From Candidatus Gastranaerophilales bacterium (lineage in GTDB: Bacteria > Cyanobacteriota > Vampirovibrionia > Gastranaerophilales > Gastranaerophilaceae), in assembly GCA_905235825.1 (NCBI GenBank), contig CAJONH010000095.1, forward strand, positions 1-6,649: DNA of 6,649 nucleotides. The letters run 5' to 3'. Below, in pieces: positions 1 through 5,953 of the stretch. The notes under the pieces were generated by a model. That model made no database searches and had not been told where the DNA came from. It saw only the letters and a list, made by a program, of their open reading frames with translations. The first letter of the stretch is position 1; the number at the start of each line of letters is the position of its first letter. Made by a program: the position numbers and the translations under genes.

Positions 1-1
1 A

Positions 2-202
2 AATAAAGTAAAATCGAATAAAGGCATAACATATACCGACCTGTGTGCAGGTAATGATATTCCTCAATCGACTTATGACGATATTATAAATGCGAAAACA
101 AAGGCTTCATTTTACAATATAGCAAAAGTTTTAAGGGCATTAGATTTAAAATTTGAAGAATTCGGAAAATTATTAGATGACGAATTATTGTATAAAATTT
201 AA
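2..202 (+). CDS. XRE-family helix-turn-helix regulator, 3' end (partial)
   Basis: This is the C-terminal 66 codons of a gene that begins before the window; the frame starts at base 2 and ends with TAA at 200-202. The translation has the layout of a Cro/C1 (XRE) helix-turn-helix: helix 2 around ITYTDLCAGN, the turn and recognition helix around PQSTYDDIINAKTKAS, then FYNIAKVLRALDLKFEEF, the usual 'xxLxKIAKALxVxxxEL' closing helices. Such proteins bind operator DNA as dimers and act as repressors or activators. The visible part covers most of the HTH; the first helix and any other N-terminal region are missing. It lies 50 bp upstream of the first radical SAM gene on the same strand, so it could regulate the array, but that is inference. 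A phage-type or toxin-antitoxin regulator is equally possible. Confidence 0.75.
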   Translation, partial: NKVKSNKGITYTDLCAGNDIPQSTYDDIINAKTKASFYNIAKVLRALDLKFEEFGKLLDDELLYKI

Positions 203-217
203 TAAAGACACTAATTC

Positions 218-246
218 TTGACTTCTTTTATATATTCTAATAGTAT
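218..246 (+). promoter_or_regulatory. Promoter-like element giving a possibly leaderless R1 mRNA
   Basis: TTGACT (218-223) is followed by exactly 17 bases and TAGTAT (241-246), a good sigma-70 type -35 with a weaker -10. A transcription start about 7 bases past the -10 falls on the A of the R1 start codon at 253. No Shine-Dalgarno sequence is visible before that ATG, which agrees with leaderless initiation. This is read by eye and not tested. Confidence 0.45.
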
Positions 247-252
247 GTTAGT

Positions 253-1293
253 ATGTACAGTTGTTGTAATCTAAGTTTACATGGGATATGCTTTTATCAG
301 GGGGAAATAGTTTCTTGTTGTTATGCTCCGAATGACCAGATTAACGGAGGATTGCCGCCTGTTTTGTTTCCTGATTACAAAGGTCAAATCATTCCTAAAG
401 AACAGCTGTTTAAAAGAATGCGTTATTTTTCTTCTCAATTTAAAAATGGAAGCTGCCCTATAGAATGCAAAGGCTGTTTCCAAATTAAAGAAGCAGATTG
501 GGATGAAAGTGAATATATCGATTTTATAACAATTACAAATTTTAGCTGCTGCAATATAAATTGTGTATATTGTTCAAATAATTTAAAACCGTATGAACGG
601 TCTAATAATCATTATAAGGTTTTACCTTTTTTAAAGTATTTAAAAGATAATGGTGTTTTGCGTCAGAATTTAGAAATTCATGTAGGCGGCGGAGAATTTA
701 GTATTTATAGTGAGTGCGATGCCATTCTTGAAGAATTTGGAGTAACTAATTTTGCAAAAATTTATATTGCGACAAATGCGCTTCATTATTCCGAAAGCCT
801 AAATAGAGCCATAAAAGCCGGTTCAACTTATGTTGTTATTTCATTAGATTGCGGAACAAGAAAAACTTATAAAAAAATAAAAAGAGTTGATGCGTTTGAT
901 AAAGTAGTGGAAAACATTCATAAATATGCTAAAGATACTAAAAATATTCATACATTAACAATAAAATATATTATTATTCCCGGTATTAATGATAATTTTA
1001 GAGAATTTAAAAAATTCCTAAAAATAGCCAAAAGTGCAAAATACACATGGGTAAGAGTTGATATAGAGGGAAGATATTTAAGAAGTGTCAACAACAATGC
1101 CAATCCGATATATATAAAAATGGCAAAAAAGATGATAAAAATGGCTGAAAATCAAGGGTTTTTGTCGGGTTATCATGCATTTCTTCAACAGGCAAAAGAG
1201 AGAAAAACAAGTTTTAGTGATATTATTGATTTTATAAAATTAAAATATTTTAAAACAGGAATAAAAAAATTCTATACGAATGAAAAATATTAA
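253..1293 (+). CDS. Radical SAM protein R1 with N-terminal SPASM-like cysteine module
   Basis: A 346-residue protein predicted to be a cytosolic radical SAM enzyme. C100-x3-C104-x2-C107 would hold the SAM-binding [4Fe-4S] cluster, VGGGE (144-148) fits the SAM amino-group motif, and SLDCG (197-201) and PGINDN (243-248) match later barrel strands. Before the barrel, C5, C13, C22/C23 and C72-x2-C75 form a SPASM-like pattern (Cys, 'G-x-I/V-x-x-CC', then CxGC), which in classical SPASM proteins follows the barrel. The cysteines align with R2 to R4, and the start at 253 puts C5 where R4 has its first Cys; the upstream frame closes at 241-243. There is no Shine-Dalgarno. The C-terminus carries a lysine-rich tail (about 322-346) absent from the paralogs. 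The 3' end overlaps R2 by 4 bp. The substrate is unknown; a peptide- or glycan-modifying enzyme is plausible. Confidence 0.85.
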   Translation: MYSCCNLSLHGICFYQGEIVSCCYAPNDQINGGLPPVLFPDYKGQIIPKEQLFKRMRYFSSQFKNGSCPIECKGCFQIKEADWDESEYIDFITITNFSCCNINCVYCSNNLKPYERSNNHYKVLPFLKYLKDNGVLRQNLEIHVGGGEFSIYSECDAILEEFGVTNFAKIYIATNALHYSESLNRAIKAGSTYVVISLDCGTRKTYKKIKRVDAFDKVVENIHKYAKDTKNIHTLTIKYIIIPGINDNFREFKKFLKIAKSAKYTWVRVDIEGRYLRSVNNNANPIYIKMAKKMIKMAENQGFLSGYHAFLQQAKERKTSFSDIIDFIKLKYFKTGIKKFYTNEKY

Positions 1294-2303
1294 AAATGGG
1301 GCATATTTATGTTTAGCATTTTATATGCAGCATCTATATTGTAATCCAGAATATATTTAACGTTATATTTTTGTGCTGTTTTAACAAAAAATTCACTTAA
1401 TACGATTATTTTTGCCAAATAGGGATGATTATTATTATCATTTTTTTGATATTTAATGAATATATCATTATCAGCATTAAATCGTAAAATATTAATATTA
1501 TTCCGAACGGCTTTTTTTATCCATTCTTCAATTTCTTTTTCATTATCATTAATATTTTCAACTAAAATATACTTTACGCATACTTTATTATCTAAAGTTT
1601 TTCCTTCTGCTTTTCTGTACTTTTTTATATTATTCCAAACAGTATTATACGTTTTTACCCCTTTTACTTTTTCGTGAATTTTTCGAGTTCCGCTGTCCGT
1701 AGATACACAAATACTTACAATACCTTTCTTAATCCCCAGTTCTATTGCTTTACTGTATATAATTGCATTTGTATGTATAATTATATCTTTTACATCCGCC
1801 TGAATTAACAATTGAAGCAATTCCTCAAAATAAGGATATAATGTACATTCTCCGCCTGCAAAATCAATTTTTGTGTCTTTAGTAATTGCTTTTTTATTTA
1901 TCATATCAGCTATAACCGGCAGAATATTATAGGTGTCATTTTTTATATTTTTAGGATTGTAGTCGCTTCTGCTTATACAATATATACACTTTGAATTACA
2001 CGCTCTGTAATTAGATATTAATATATATTTTATTTTTCGTTCAAAAGTATTTTCATCCCAATCTTTTTCCAAAAGATAATGACAACCTTCACAATTATTA
2101 ATTATATTTCCTTTTTTGCAATCATTTCTTAATTTTTCGGTATTATCAAAATATTCGTTAATGTCAAAATCACTGCCGTCAAAGTTTTCTTTTATTGTTA
2201 AATTTGAATTGGACTTTGTATTATTGCCCGTAGTACAATATAATATTCTATTACCGTTAAAACACAAATGATTATTCATATTTTCGCAATATTTATATTT
2301 CAT
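1290..2303 (-). CDS. Radical SAM protein R2 with N-terminal SPASM-like cysteine module
   Basis: A 337-residue paralog of R1, R3 and R4 on the opposite strand. The cluster motif is C102-x3-C106-x2-C109 (CNSKCIYC, the same eight residues as in R4). AGGE is at 149-152, STDSG at 201-205 and ENINDN at 249-254. The N-terminal cysteine module is C6, C14, C23 and C71-x2-C74, with the CC pair of R1, R3 and R4 reduced to a single Cys; the linker LLEKDWDE resembles R1's QIKEADWDE. The start is firm: AAGGA lies 5 bases before the ATG, and the first Cys falls at the family position. R2 converges on R1, sharing TTAA at 1290-1293, and diverges from R3 over a 124-bp spacer, so it must be transcribed on its own. 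No cysteine cluster follows the barrel. The function is inferred from the fold only; the substrate is unknown. Confidence 0.85.
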   Translation of the reverse strand: MKYKYCENMNNHLCFNGNRILYCTTGNNTKSNSNLTIKENFDGSDFDINEYFDNTEKLRNDCKKGNIINNCEGCHYLLEKDWDENTFERKIKYILISNYRACNSKCIYCISRSDYNPKNIKNDTYNILPVIADMINKKAITKDTKIDFAGGECTLYPYFEELLQLLIQADVKDIIIHTNAIIYSKAIELGIKKGIVSICVSTDSGTRKIHEKVKGVKTYNTVWNNIKKYRKAEGKTLDNKVCVKYILVENINDNEKEIEEWIKKAVRNNINILRFNADNDIFIKYQKNDNNNHPYLAKIIVLSEFFVKTAQKYNVKYILDYNIDAAYKMLNINMPHF

Positions 2304-2308
2304 ATATT

Positions 2309-2313
2309 TCCTT
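2309..2313 (-). promoter_or_regulatory. Ribosome binding site of R2
   Basis: On the minus strand AAGGA, within a longer A-run (AAAAAAGGA), sits 5 bases before the R2 ATG (2303-2301). It is a clear Shine-Dalgarno and contrasts with the absence of one before R1 and R3. Confidence 0.7.
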
Positions 2314-2347
2314 TTTTATCATTTCAATCAGGCTGTATTTGTTAAAT

Positions 2348-2376
2348 ATTATACAATAATCACCTGTTTATGTATA
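2348..2376 (-). promoter_or_regulatory. Promoter-like element for R2
   Basis: On the minus strand TATACA (2376-2371, a 4/6 match to TTGACA) lies 17 bases before a perfect TATAAT (2353-2348). A start near 2341 would give a leader of roughly 38 bases with the R2 Shine-Dalgarno at its end. It shares its bases with the plus-strand element, so the two promoters should compete for polymerase. Confidence 0.5.
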
Positions 2377-2378
2377 AT
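2350..2378 (+). promoter_or_regulatory. Promoter-like element for R3-R4
   Basis: TATACA (2350-2355, a 4/6 match to TTGACA) is followed by 17 bases and a perfect TATAAT (2373-2378). A start near 2385 would give a leader of about 43 bases before the R3 ATG. A second TATAAT at 2402-2407, in a 9-bp direct repeat TATAATAAG (2378-2386 and 2402-2410), has no convincing -35 but could be an alternative start. The spacer is so AT-rich that chance -10 boxes are expected. Confidence 0.45.
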
Positions 2379-2427
2379 ATAATAAGATATTGTTAGGTTA
2401 TTATAATAAGTTTGGCAGTAATACTCA

Positions 2428-3417
2428 ATGAAATATTATTTTTGTGAAGAATTAAATAATGTAATATCCTGTTTTCACGATAGAATAATGTCTTGCTGTT
2501 CTGGGCAAATCGGCCCCGTTTATTATGAGGGATATAAAGGACAAAAAATTGATTGGGATAAATTCAGAGAAATAAAATATAAGTCCTTTGATTTTTTAAA
2601 TGAAAAAGATCTAGAAAACTCTCCGTGTAAAAATTGCTTTTTTTTAAGAGAGAGAAAACCTTTTGATGTTATTTCACCGACATTTAATCTGATAAATGTC
2701 AGTCATTGGACTCATTGTAATTGCGGTTGTATCTACTGTGCAAGAATGACGGATTCAAAAGGTGTAATTACAACAAAGGCACAAAAAAGTGAATATTATG
2801 ATTTTCTGCCCTTACTTAAAGAATTATATAAACAGGAATTATTAGACAGAAAAAATCTGACAGCGTTTATTCAGGGCGGAGATATTTCCGTTTTAAAAGA
2901 GTTTGAACCTATGGTAAAAGAATTTTTAAAACAGGGAATTAAGGATTTCTTTATATTATCGAATAATATAAAATATCAGCCTGTTGTAAAAAAATTGCTT
3001 GATATGGGGAATGCAAGGTTTGTTACATCTTTGGACTGCGGAAATGCCGGACTTTATAAAAAAATAAAGCGGGTTGATAAATTTAACGATTTTATATCCA
3101 ATCTGAAAAAATATGCAAAAAGTAAAAATCCGGATAGAGTGCATGTTAAATATATAGTTATTGAACATATTAACGATAATAAAGAGGAAATTACAAAATT
3201 TATTAATTTAATGTCCGATATTGGAATTAAAACGGTTGAATTTATGATAGACAATAAATATTTGTTATTTTCTGATTTGGATAAAACTCCGCTTCCGCCT
3301 CATTATAAAGATTTATATTTTCATTTTGAAGAATTGTGTAAACTTAAAAATATTAATATAAATCTTTGGGATAGAACAAGGTATGTGATTAACAAATATT
3401 TTTACGATAATGTATAG
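2428..3417 (+). CDS. Radical SAM protein R3 with N-terminal SPASM-like cysteine module
   Basis: A 329-residue radical SAM paralog. The cluster motif is C97-x3-C101-x2-C104, written HCNCGCIYC, so it has an extra Cys (C99) inside the loop. The SAM-binding motif is QGGD (149-152), with Asp where R1, R2 and R4 have Glu. SLDCG and the phrase KKIKR are shared with R1, suggesting R1 and R3 are the closest pair, and HINDN matches the late-strand motif. The N-terminal module has C6, C15, C23-C24 and C67-x2-C70, with one extra residue between the first two Cys compared with R1 and R2. The start agrees with R2 (both begin MKY), although no Shine-Dalgarno is visible, only a weak GGCAG. The stop TAG at 3415-3417 overlaps the ribosome binding site of R4, so the two genes form an operon. 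The substrate is unknown. Confidence 0.85.
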   Translation: MKYYFCEELNNVISCFHDRIMSCCSGQIGPVYYEGYKGQKIDWDKFREIKYKSFDFLNEKDLENSPCKNCFFLRERKPFDVISPTFNLINVSHWTHCNCGCIYCARMTDSKGVITTKAQKSEYYDFLPLLKELYKQELLDRKNLTAFIQGGDISVLKEFEPMVKEFLKQGIKDFFILSNNIKYQPVVKKLLDMGNARFVTSLDCGNAGLYKKIKRVDKFNDFISNLKKYAKSKNPDRVHVKYIVIEHINDNKEEITKFINLMSDIGIKTVEFMIDNKYLLFSDLDKTPLPPHYKDLYFHFEELCKLKNININLWDRTRYVINKYFYDNV

Positions 3418-3420
3418 AGG
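3416..3420 (+). promoter_or_regulatory. Ribosome binding site that decides the R4 start
   Basis: AGAGG overlaps the R3 stop codon and lies 4 bases before ATG at 3425. It favours this start over the ATG at 3410, which lies inside R3 and has no Shine-Dalgarno. Confidence 0.6.
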
Positions 3421-3424
3421 TTTT

Positions 3425-4372
3425 ATGAAATACGGTTGTATGTATATTGATAAAGGAATTACTTTTTTCTATGATGCAGTGCGAATGTGCTGCAAATCTG
3501 CACATAACAATAAAGGAATGCCGTTTTTATCCGATTACGAGAAATATAATATTGATGATATTTTTAATAAAAAAAGAGAATATAAAAAATTATTATATAA
3601 CGGAACAGTTCCTGATGAATGCAAAGGCTGTATTTTTCTTAAAGAAATTGAAAATATTTCGCAAGACGATTATATATCAATTATTGATATTGATTCATTT
3701 AATATCTGCAACAGTAAATGCATTTATTGCGGTATTCCCGGAGCTGAAACAATAGACAGAAATGTATTTCCCATAATAAAAGATTTATTTAAGAAAAAAC
3801 TCATAAAAGATGACAAATACGGTTACATTCAATTTGCGGGCGGAGAACCTACAATAATGAAGAACTTTGAAAATATTCTTGATTTATGTATGAAAAACGG
3901 TATATCAAATTATATGATTCATACTAACGGAATTAAATATTCAAAATCAATAGAAAAATTATTGAAAAACTATGATATAAAATTAATAATTTCTCTGGAT
4001 AGTGCTGATAAAGAAACTTTTTTGAAAGTAAAACAAGTACCCTGTTTTGATAATGTTGTTAAGAATATAAAAAAATATGTTCAAGCACAAAAAAAATCAG
4101 ATATTTCCGTTCGCTCAAAGTATATTATTATCCCCGGAGTGAACGATTCTAAGGAAGAAATATTAAAATGGTATGATTTATCGGTTTCTTTAGGTGTTAA
4201 AATGCTTATTCTTGACGTGGAAATGCAATGGTTTAAAATGCATAATCAAACAATTACAAAAGAAACGGAAGATATAATAAAATTAATTCAAGATAAATGC
4301 AGTCAGGATAATATTGTTCTTGATTATTATGAATCCTTAAAAGTCTGGTTTAATAATAAAAATGTAACCTGA
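3425..4372 (+). CDS. Radical SAM protein R4 with incomplete N-terminal cysteine module
   Basis: A 315-residue radical SAM paralog. The frame stays open to an ATG at 3410, but 3425 is preferred: AGAGG precedes it, and the distance from the first Cys (C5) to C22 is then 17 residues, as in R1 to R3. The cluster motif is C95-x3-C99-x2-C102 (CNSKCIYC), the SAM motif is AGGE (138-141), the strand motif SLDSA replaces SLDCG, and PGVNDS is the late-strand motif. In the N-terminal module C5, C22-C23 and C66-x2-C69 are kept, but the Cys at the position of R1 C13 / R3 C15 is Phe (F14), so one cluster ligand seems lost. It follows R3 by 7 bp and is likely translationally coupled. It converges on the glycosyltransferase gene, with 11 bp between stops and no obvious terminator hairpin. 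The substrate is unknown. Confidence 0.83.
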   Translation: MKYGCMYIDKGITFFYDAVRMCCKSAHNNKGMPFLSDYEKYNIDDIFNKKREYKKLLYNGTVPDECKGCIFLKEIENISQDDYISIIDIDSFNICNSKCIYCGIPGAETIDRNVFPIIKDLFKKKLIKDDKYGYIQFAGGEPTIMKNFENILDLCMKNGISNYMIHTNGIKYSKSIEKLLKNYDIKLIISLDSADKETFLKVKQVPCFDNVVKNIKKYVQAQKKSDISVRSKYIIIPGVNDSKEEILKWYDLSVSLGVKMLILDVEMQWFKMHNQTITKETEDIIKLIQDKCSQDNIVLDYYESLKVWFNNKNVT

Positions 4373-4383
4373 TATATTAAGAT

Positions 4384-5952
4384 TTATCCCTCCTGATTTA
4401 TATATTCATCAATTTTTCTAAATGCTGTTATATTTTTGTCTTCGTATATTTTCATATAAATACTGTTTCCAATCTTATTATTTTCAAAATTATTTATTTC
4501 TTCAAAAACTTTTTTTAAATACATTTTTTCTTGTGTACTGTCAAAACAACAATCCGGAGTACGTTTAATAAAAACATAATAGTCACAGCTATCATCTATT
4601 TGCGGATAGAAAGCATTTTCATTTGGCTTAAAATATAAAAGCTCCATTTCCACATTCTTTCTTATATTTAAATAAGGAATAATATTAATATCATTCAACT
4701 TATATGATATTATTCCATCTTTATTCGGCTTTAATATTTCTCTTAATTGATTATATATAATCAATTCTTCTTTTCTATTTATGTTATATGACATTAATAA
4801 ATCCGGTATAAAATTTTTATGTTGAAAGAGCAAAAAAATTACTATACAAGAAAGAATCCATCTTATTTCTCTTTTTTTATAATTTGCAATTTCAATTATT
4901 GAAAAAGGAAGAAGAAAAATAATTCCCATATAATATTTTATCGGAAACAGCCAGCTTTTTTCTTCATCAATAAAAGAAAATGCAATAAAAACAATTATTA
5001 ATCCTGTTAAATAATATAAAAAATCATATTGCCTATTTCTTATATTTCTAACTATATTTGAAATATACAAACATAAACAAAACAATATAAAAGGCAGCCG
5101 ATATAAATGCTCCGTAATTCCCTGCAAGAAGAATTTAAATTTTGGACTTTGCAATACTATTGAGTTTAAATCGAAACTGTTAATTTCGCTTTTTGTAAAA
5201 TTCAGATATATCATCGGATTGTATAAAAGAAAAAAAATAAATAATGCAAAACAAATATATAAAATTAATTTATTTATACTTTTCGGGGAAAAATTATGTT
5301 TTAATCTGTCAATAAGTAATAAAGCAATAACAGGAGCTAATATTAAACCGGATAATTTTACTGCTGCAGAAACACCTATACAAAATGACGATAGTAAAAT
5401 TGTTTTTATACTAAGTTCTTTATCTTTAAGTAAAAAATAAAGAGATAAAACTCCAAAAAATCCTATCATTGCAGTTGTATCAAAAATGGAAGAATAAAAG
5501 ATAAAAGAATGAATAAATAAAATTGATAATACAACAAGTATTTTATAAAATTTGACTTTAGTATAATTGCCTAATATTTTATATATATAATACAAACTTA
5601 AAAAAGACATTATACAAGATATATTTCTATGTATTGAAATTGTCATAAATTCCATGTTTAAACAATAACACGGAAAAGATATAATTCCGTTGAAAGCCCA
5701 AAATATCCACCCGTAATTACAATGATTGAAGTTAAAAACTTTATGTAAATCCAAATTTTTTAAGGCGGTCTGCCACTCATAAACACTTTGATTAAATGCT
5801 CCGTCATCTATATATTTAAAAAAAGAAACTTCAACAGAGTCAGATAATAGAAAATTTCCAACAAATAAAAAACAAAAAATTGTAAATACTAATATAAATG
5901 TAATTCTTTCTATTGATAAAAATTCTTTAATTGTTTTTAAATTAATTATCAT
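4384..5952 (-). CDS. GT39/ArnT-like membrane glycosyltransferase
   Basis: A 522-residue integral-membrane protein of the GT-C fold. Proteins of this class move a sugar from a polyprenyl-phosphate carrier to a lipid, glycan or protein on the outer face of the membrane. After a first membrane helix (about 17-37) comes an external loop with IDDGAF (48-53), the acidic pair typical of the catalytic loop. Further hydrophobic segments lie near 79-98, 109-127, 135-155, 159-175, 183-214, 227-250, 285-300, 310-328, 335-355 and 363-378. D158 in FDTTA and the GVSAAVKLSG stretch (193-202) match conserved GT39 positions. Residues 379-522 form a soluble tail. The frame is open to an ATG at 6000, but 5952 is preferred: GGAG lies 5 bases before it, and it starts 1 bp after the upstream stop. 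It is co-transcribed with the phosphodiesterase-like gene. Donor and acceptor cannot be told from sequence. Confidence 0.75.
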   Translation of the reverse strand: MIINLKTIKEFLSIERITFILVFTIFCFLFVGNFLLSDSVEVSFFKYIDDGAFNQSVYEWQTALKNLDLHKVFNFNHCNYGWIFWAFNGIISFPCYCLNMEFMTISIHRNISCIMSFLSLYYIYKILGNYTKVKFYKILVVLSILFIHSFIFYSSIFDTTAMIGFFGVLSLYFLLKDKELSIKTILLSSFCIGVSAAVKLSGLILAPVIALLLIDRLKHNFSPKSINKLILYICFALFIFFLLYNPMIYLNFTKSEINSFDLNSIVLQSPKFKFFLQGITEHLYRLPFILFCLCLYISNIVRNIRNRQYDFLYYLTGLIIVFIAFSFIDEEKSWLFPIKYYMGIIFLLPFSIIEIANYKKREIRWILSCIVIFLLFQHKNFIPDLLMSYNINRKEELIIYNQLREILKPNKDGIISYKLNDINIIPYLNIRKNVEMELLYFKPNENAFYPQIDDSCDYYVFIKRTPDCCFDSTQEKMYLKKVFEEINNFENNKIGNSIYMKIYEDKNITAFRKIDEYINQEG

Positions 5953-5953
5953 T

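Larger units (their letters stand above)
2346..2380. repeat. Perfect 10-bp inverted repeat in the R2/R3 divergent spacer
   Basis: ATATTATACA (2346-2355) and TGTATAATAT (2371-2380) are exact reverse complements separated by 15 bases. Each arm contains a TATAAT for one strand and a TATACA for the other, so the repeat spans opposed promoter elements. It could be an operator for a dimeric regulator or simply the symmetry of a bidirectional promoter. Confidence 0.6.

Noticed and set aside
463..477. 15-bp stretch identical in R1 and R4 (3617-3631), suggesting gene conversion
   Set aside because: It encodes the conserved E-C-K-G-C motif with the same codons and identity stops at its edges; common descent explains it.
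2292..2321. Nine-residue minus-strand frame overlapping the R2 ribosome binding site
   Set aside because: It lacks its own ribosome binding site, and its length and composition are what chance gives here.
2370..2396. Eight-codon reading frame MYNIIRYC in the R2/R3 spacer, a possible leader or precursor peptide
   Set aside because: It has no Shine-Dalgarno, overlaps the promoter-like TATAAT, and is within the length expected by chance in AT-rich DNA.
1290..2427. R2 as an invertible DNA cassette
   Set aside because: I found no long inverted repeats flanking R2 and no recombinase gene in the window; the only clear inverted repeat lies entirely on one side of it.
4089..4096. A8 run in R4 (and a T8 run in R3 at 2638-2645) as possible phase-variable tracts
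   Set aside because: Runs of 7-8 A or T occur throughout this AT-rich window and both genes are intact; nothing singles these out as contingency loci.
253..4372. Radical SAM genes as RiPP maturases with a local precursor
   Set aside because: No small open frame with leader-core features is visible in any spacer; a precursor outside the window cannot be excluded.
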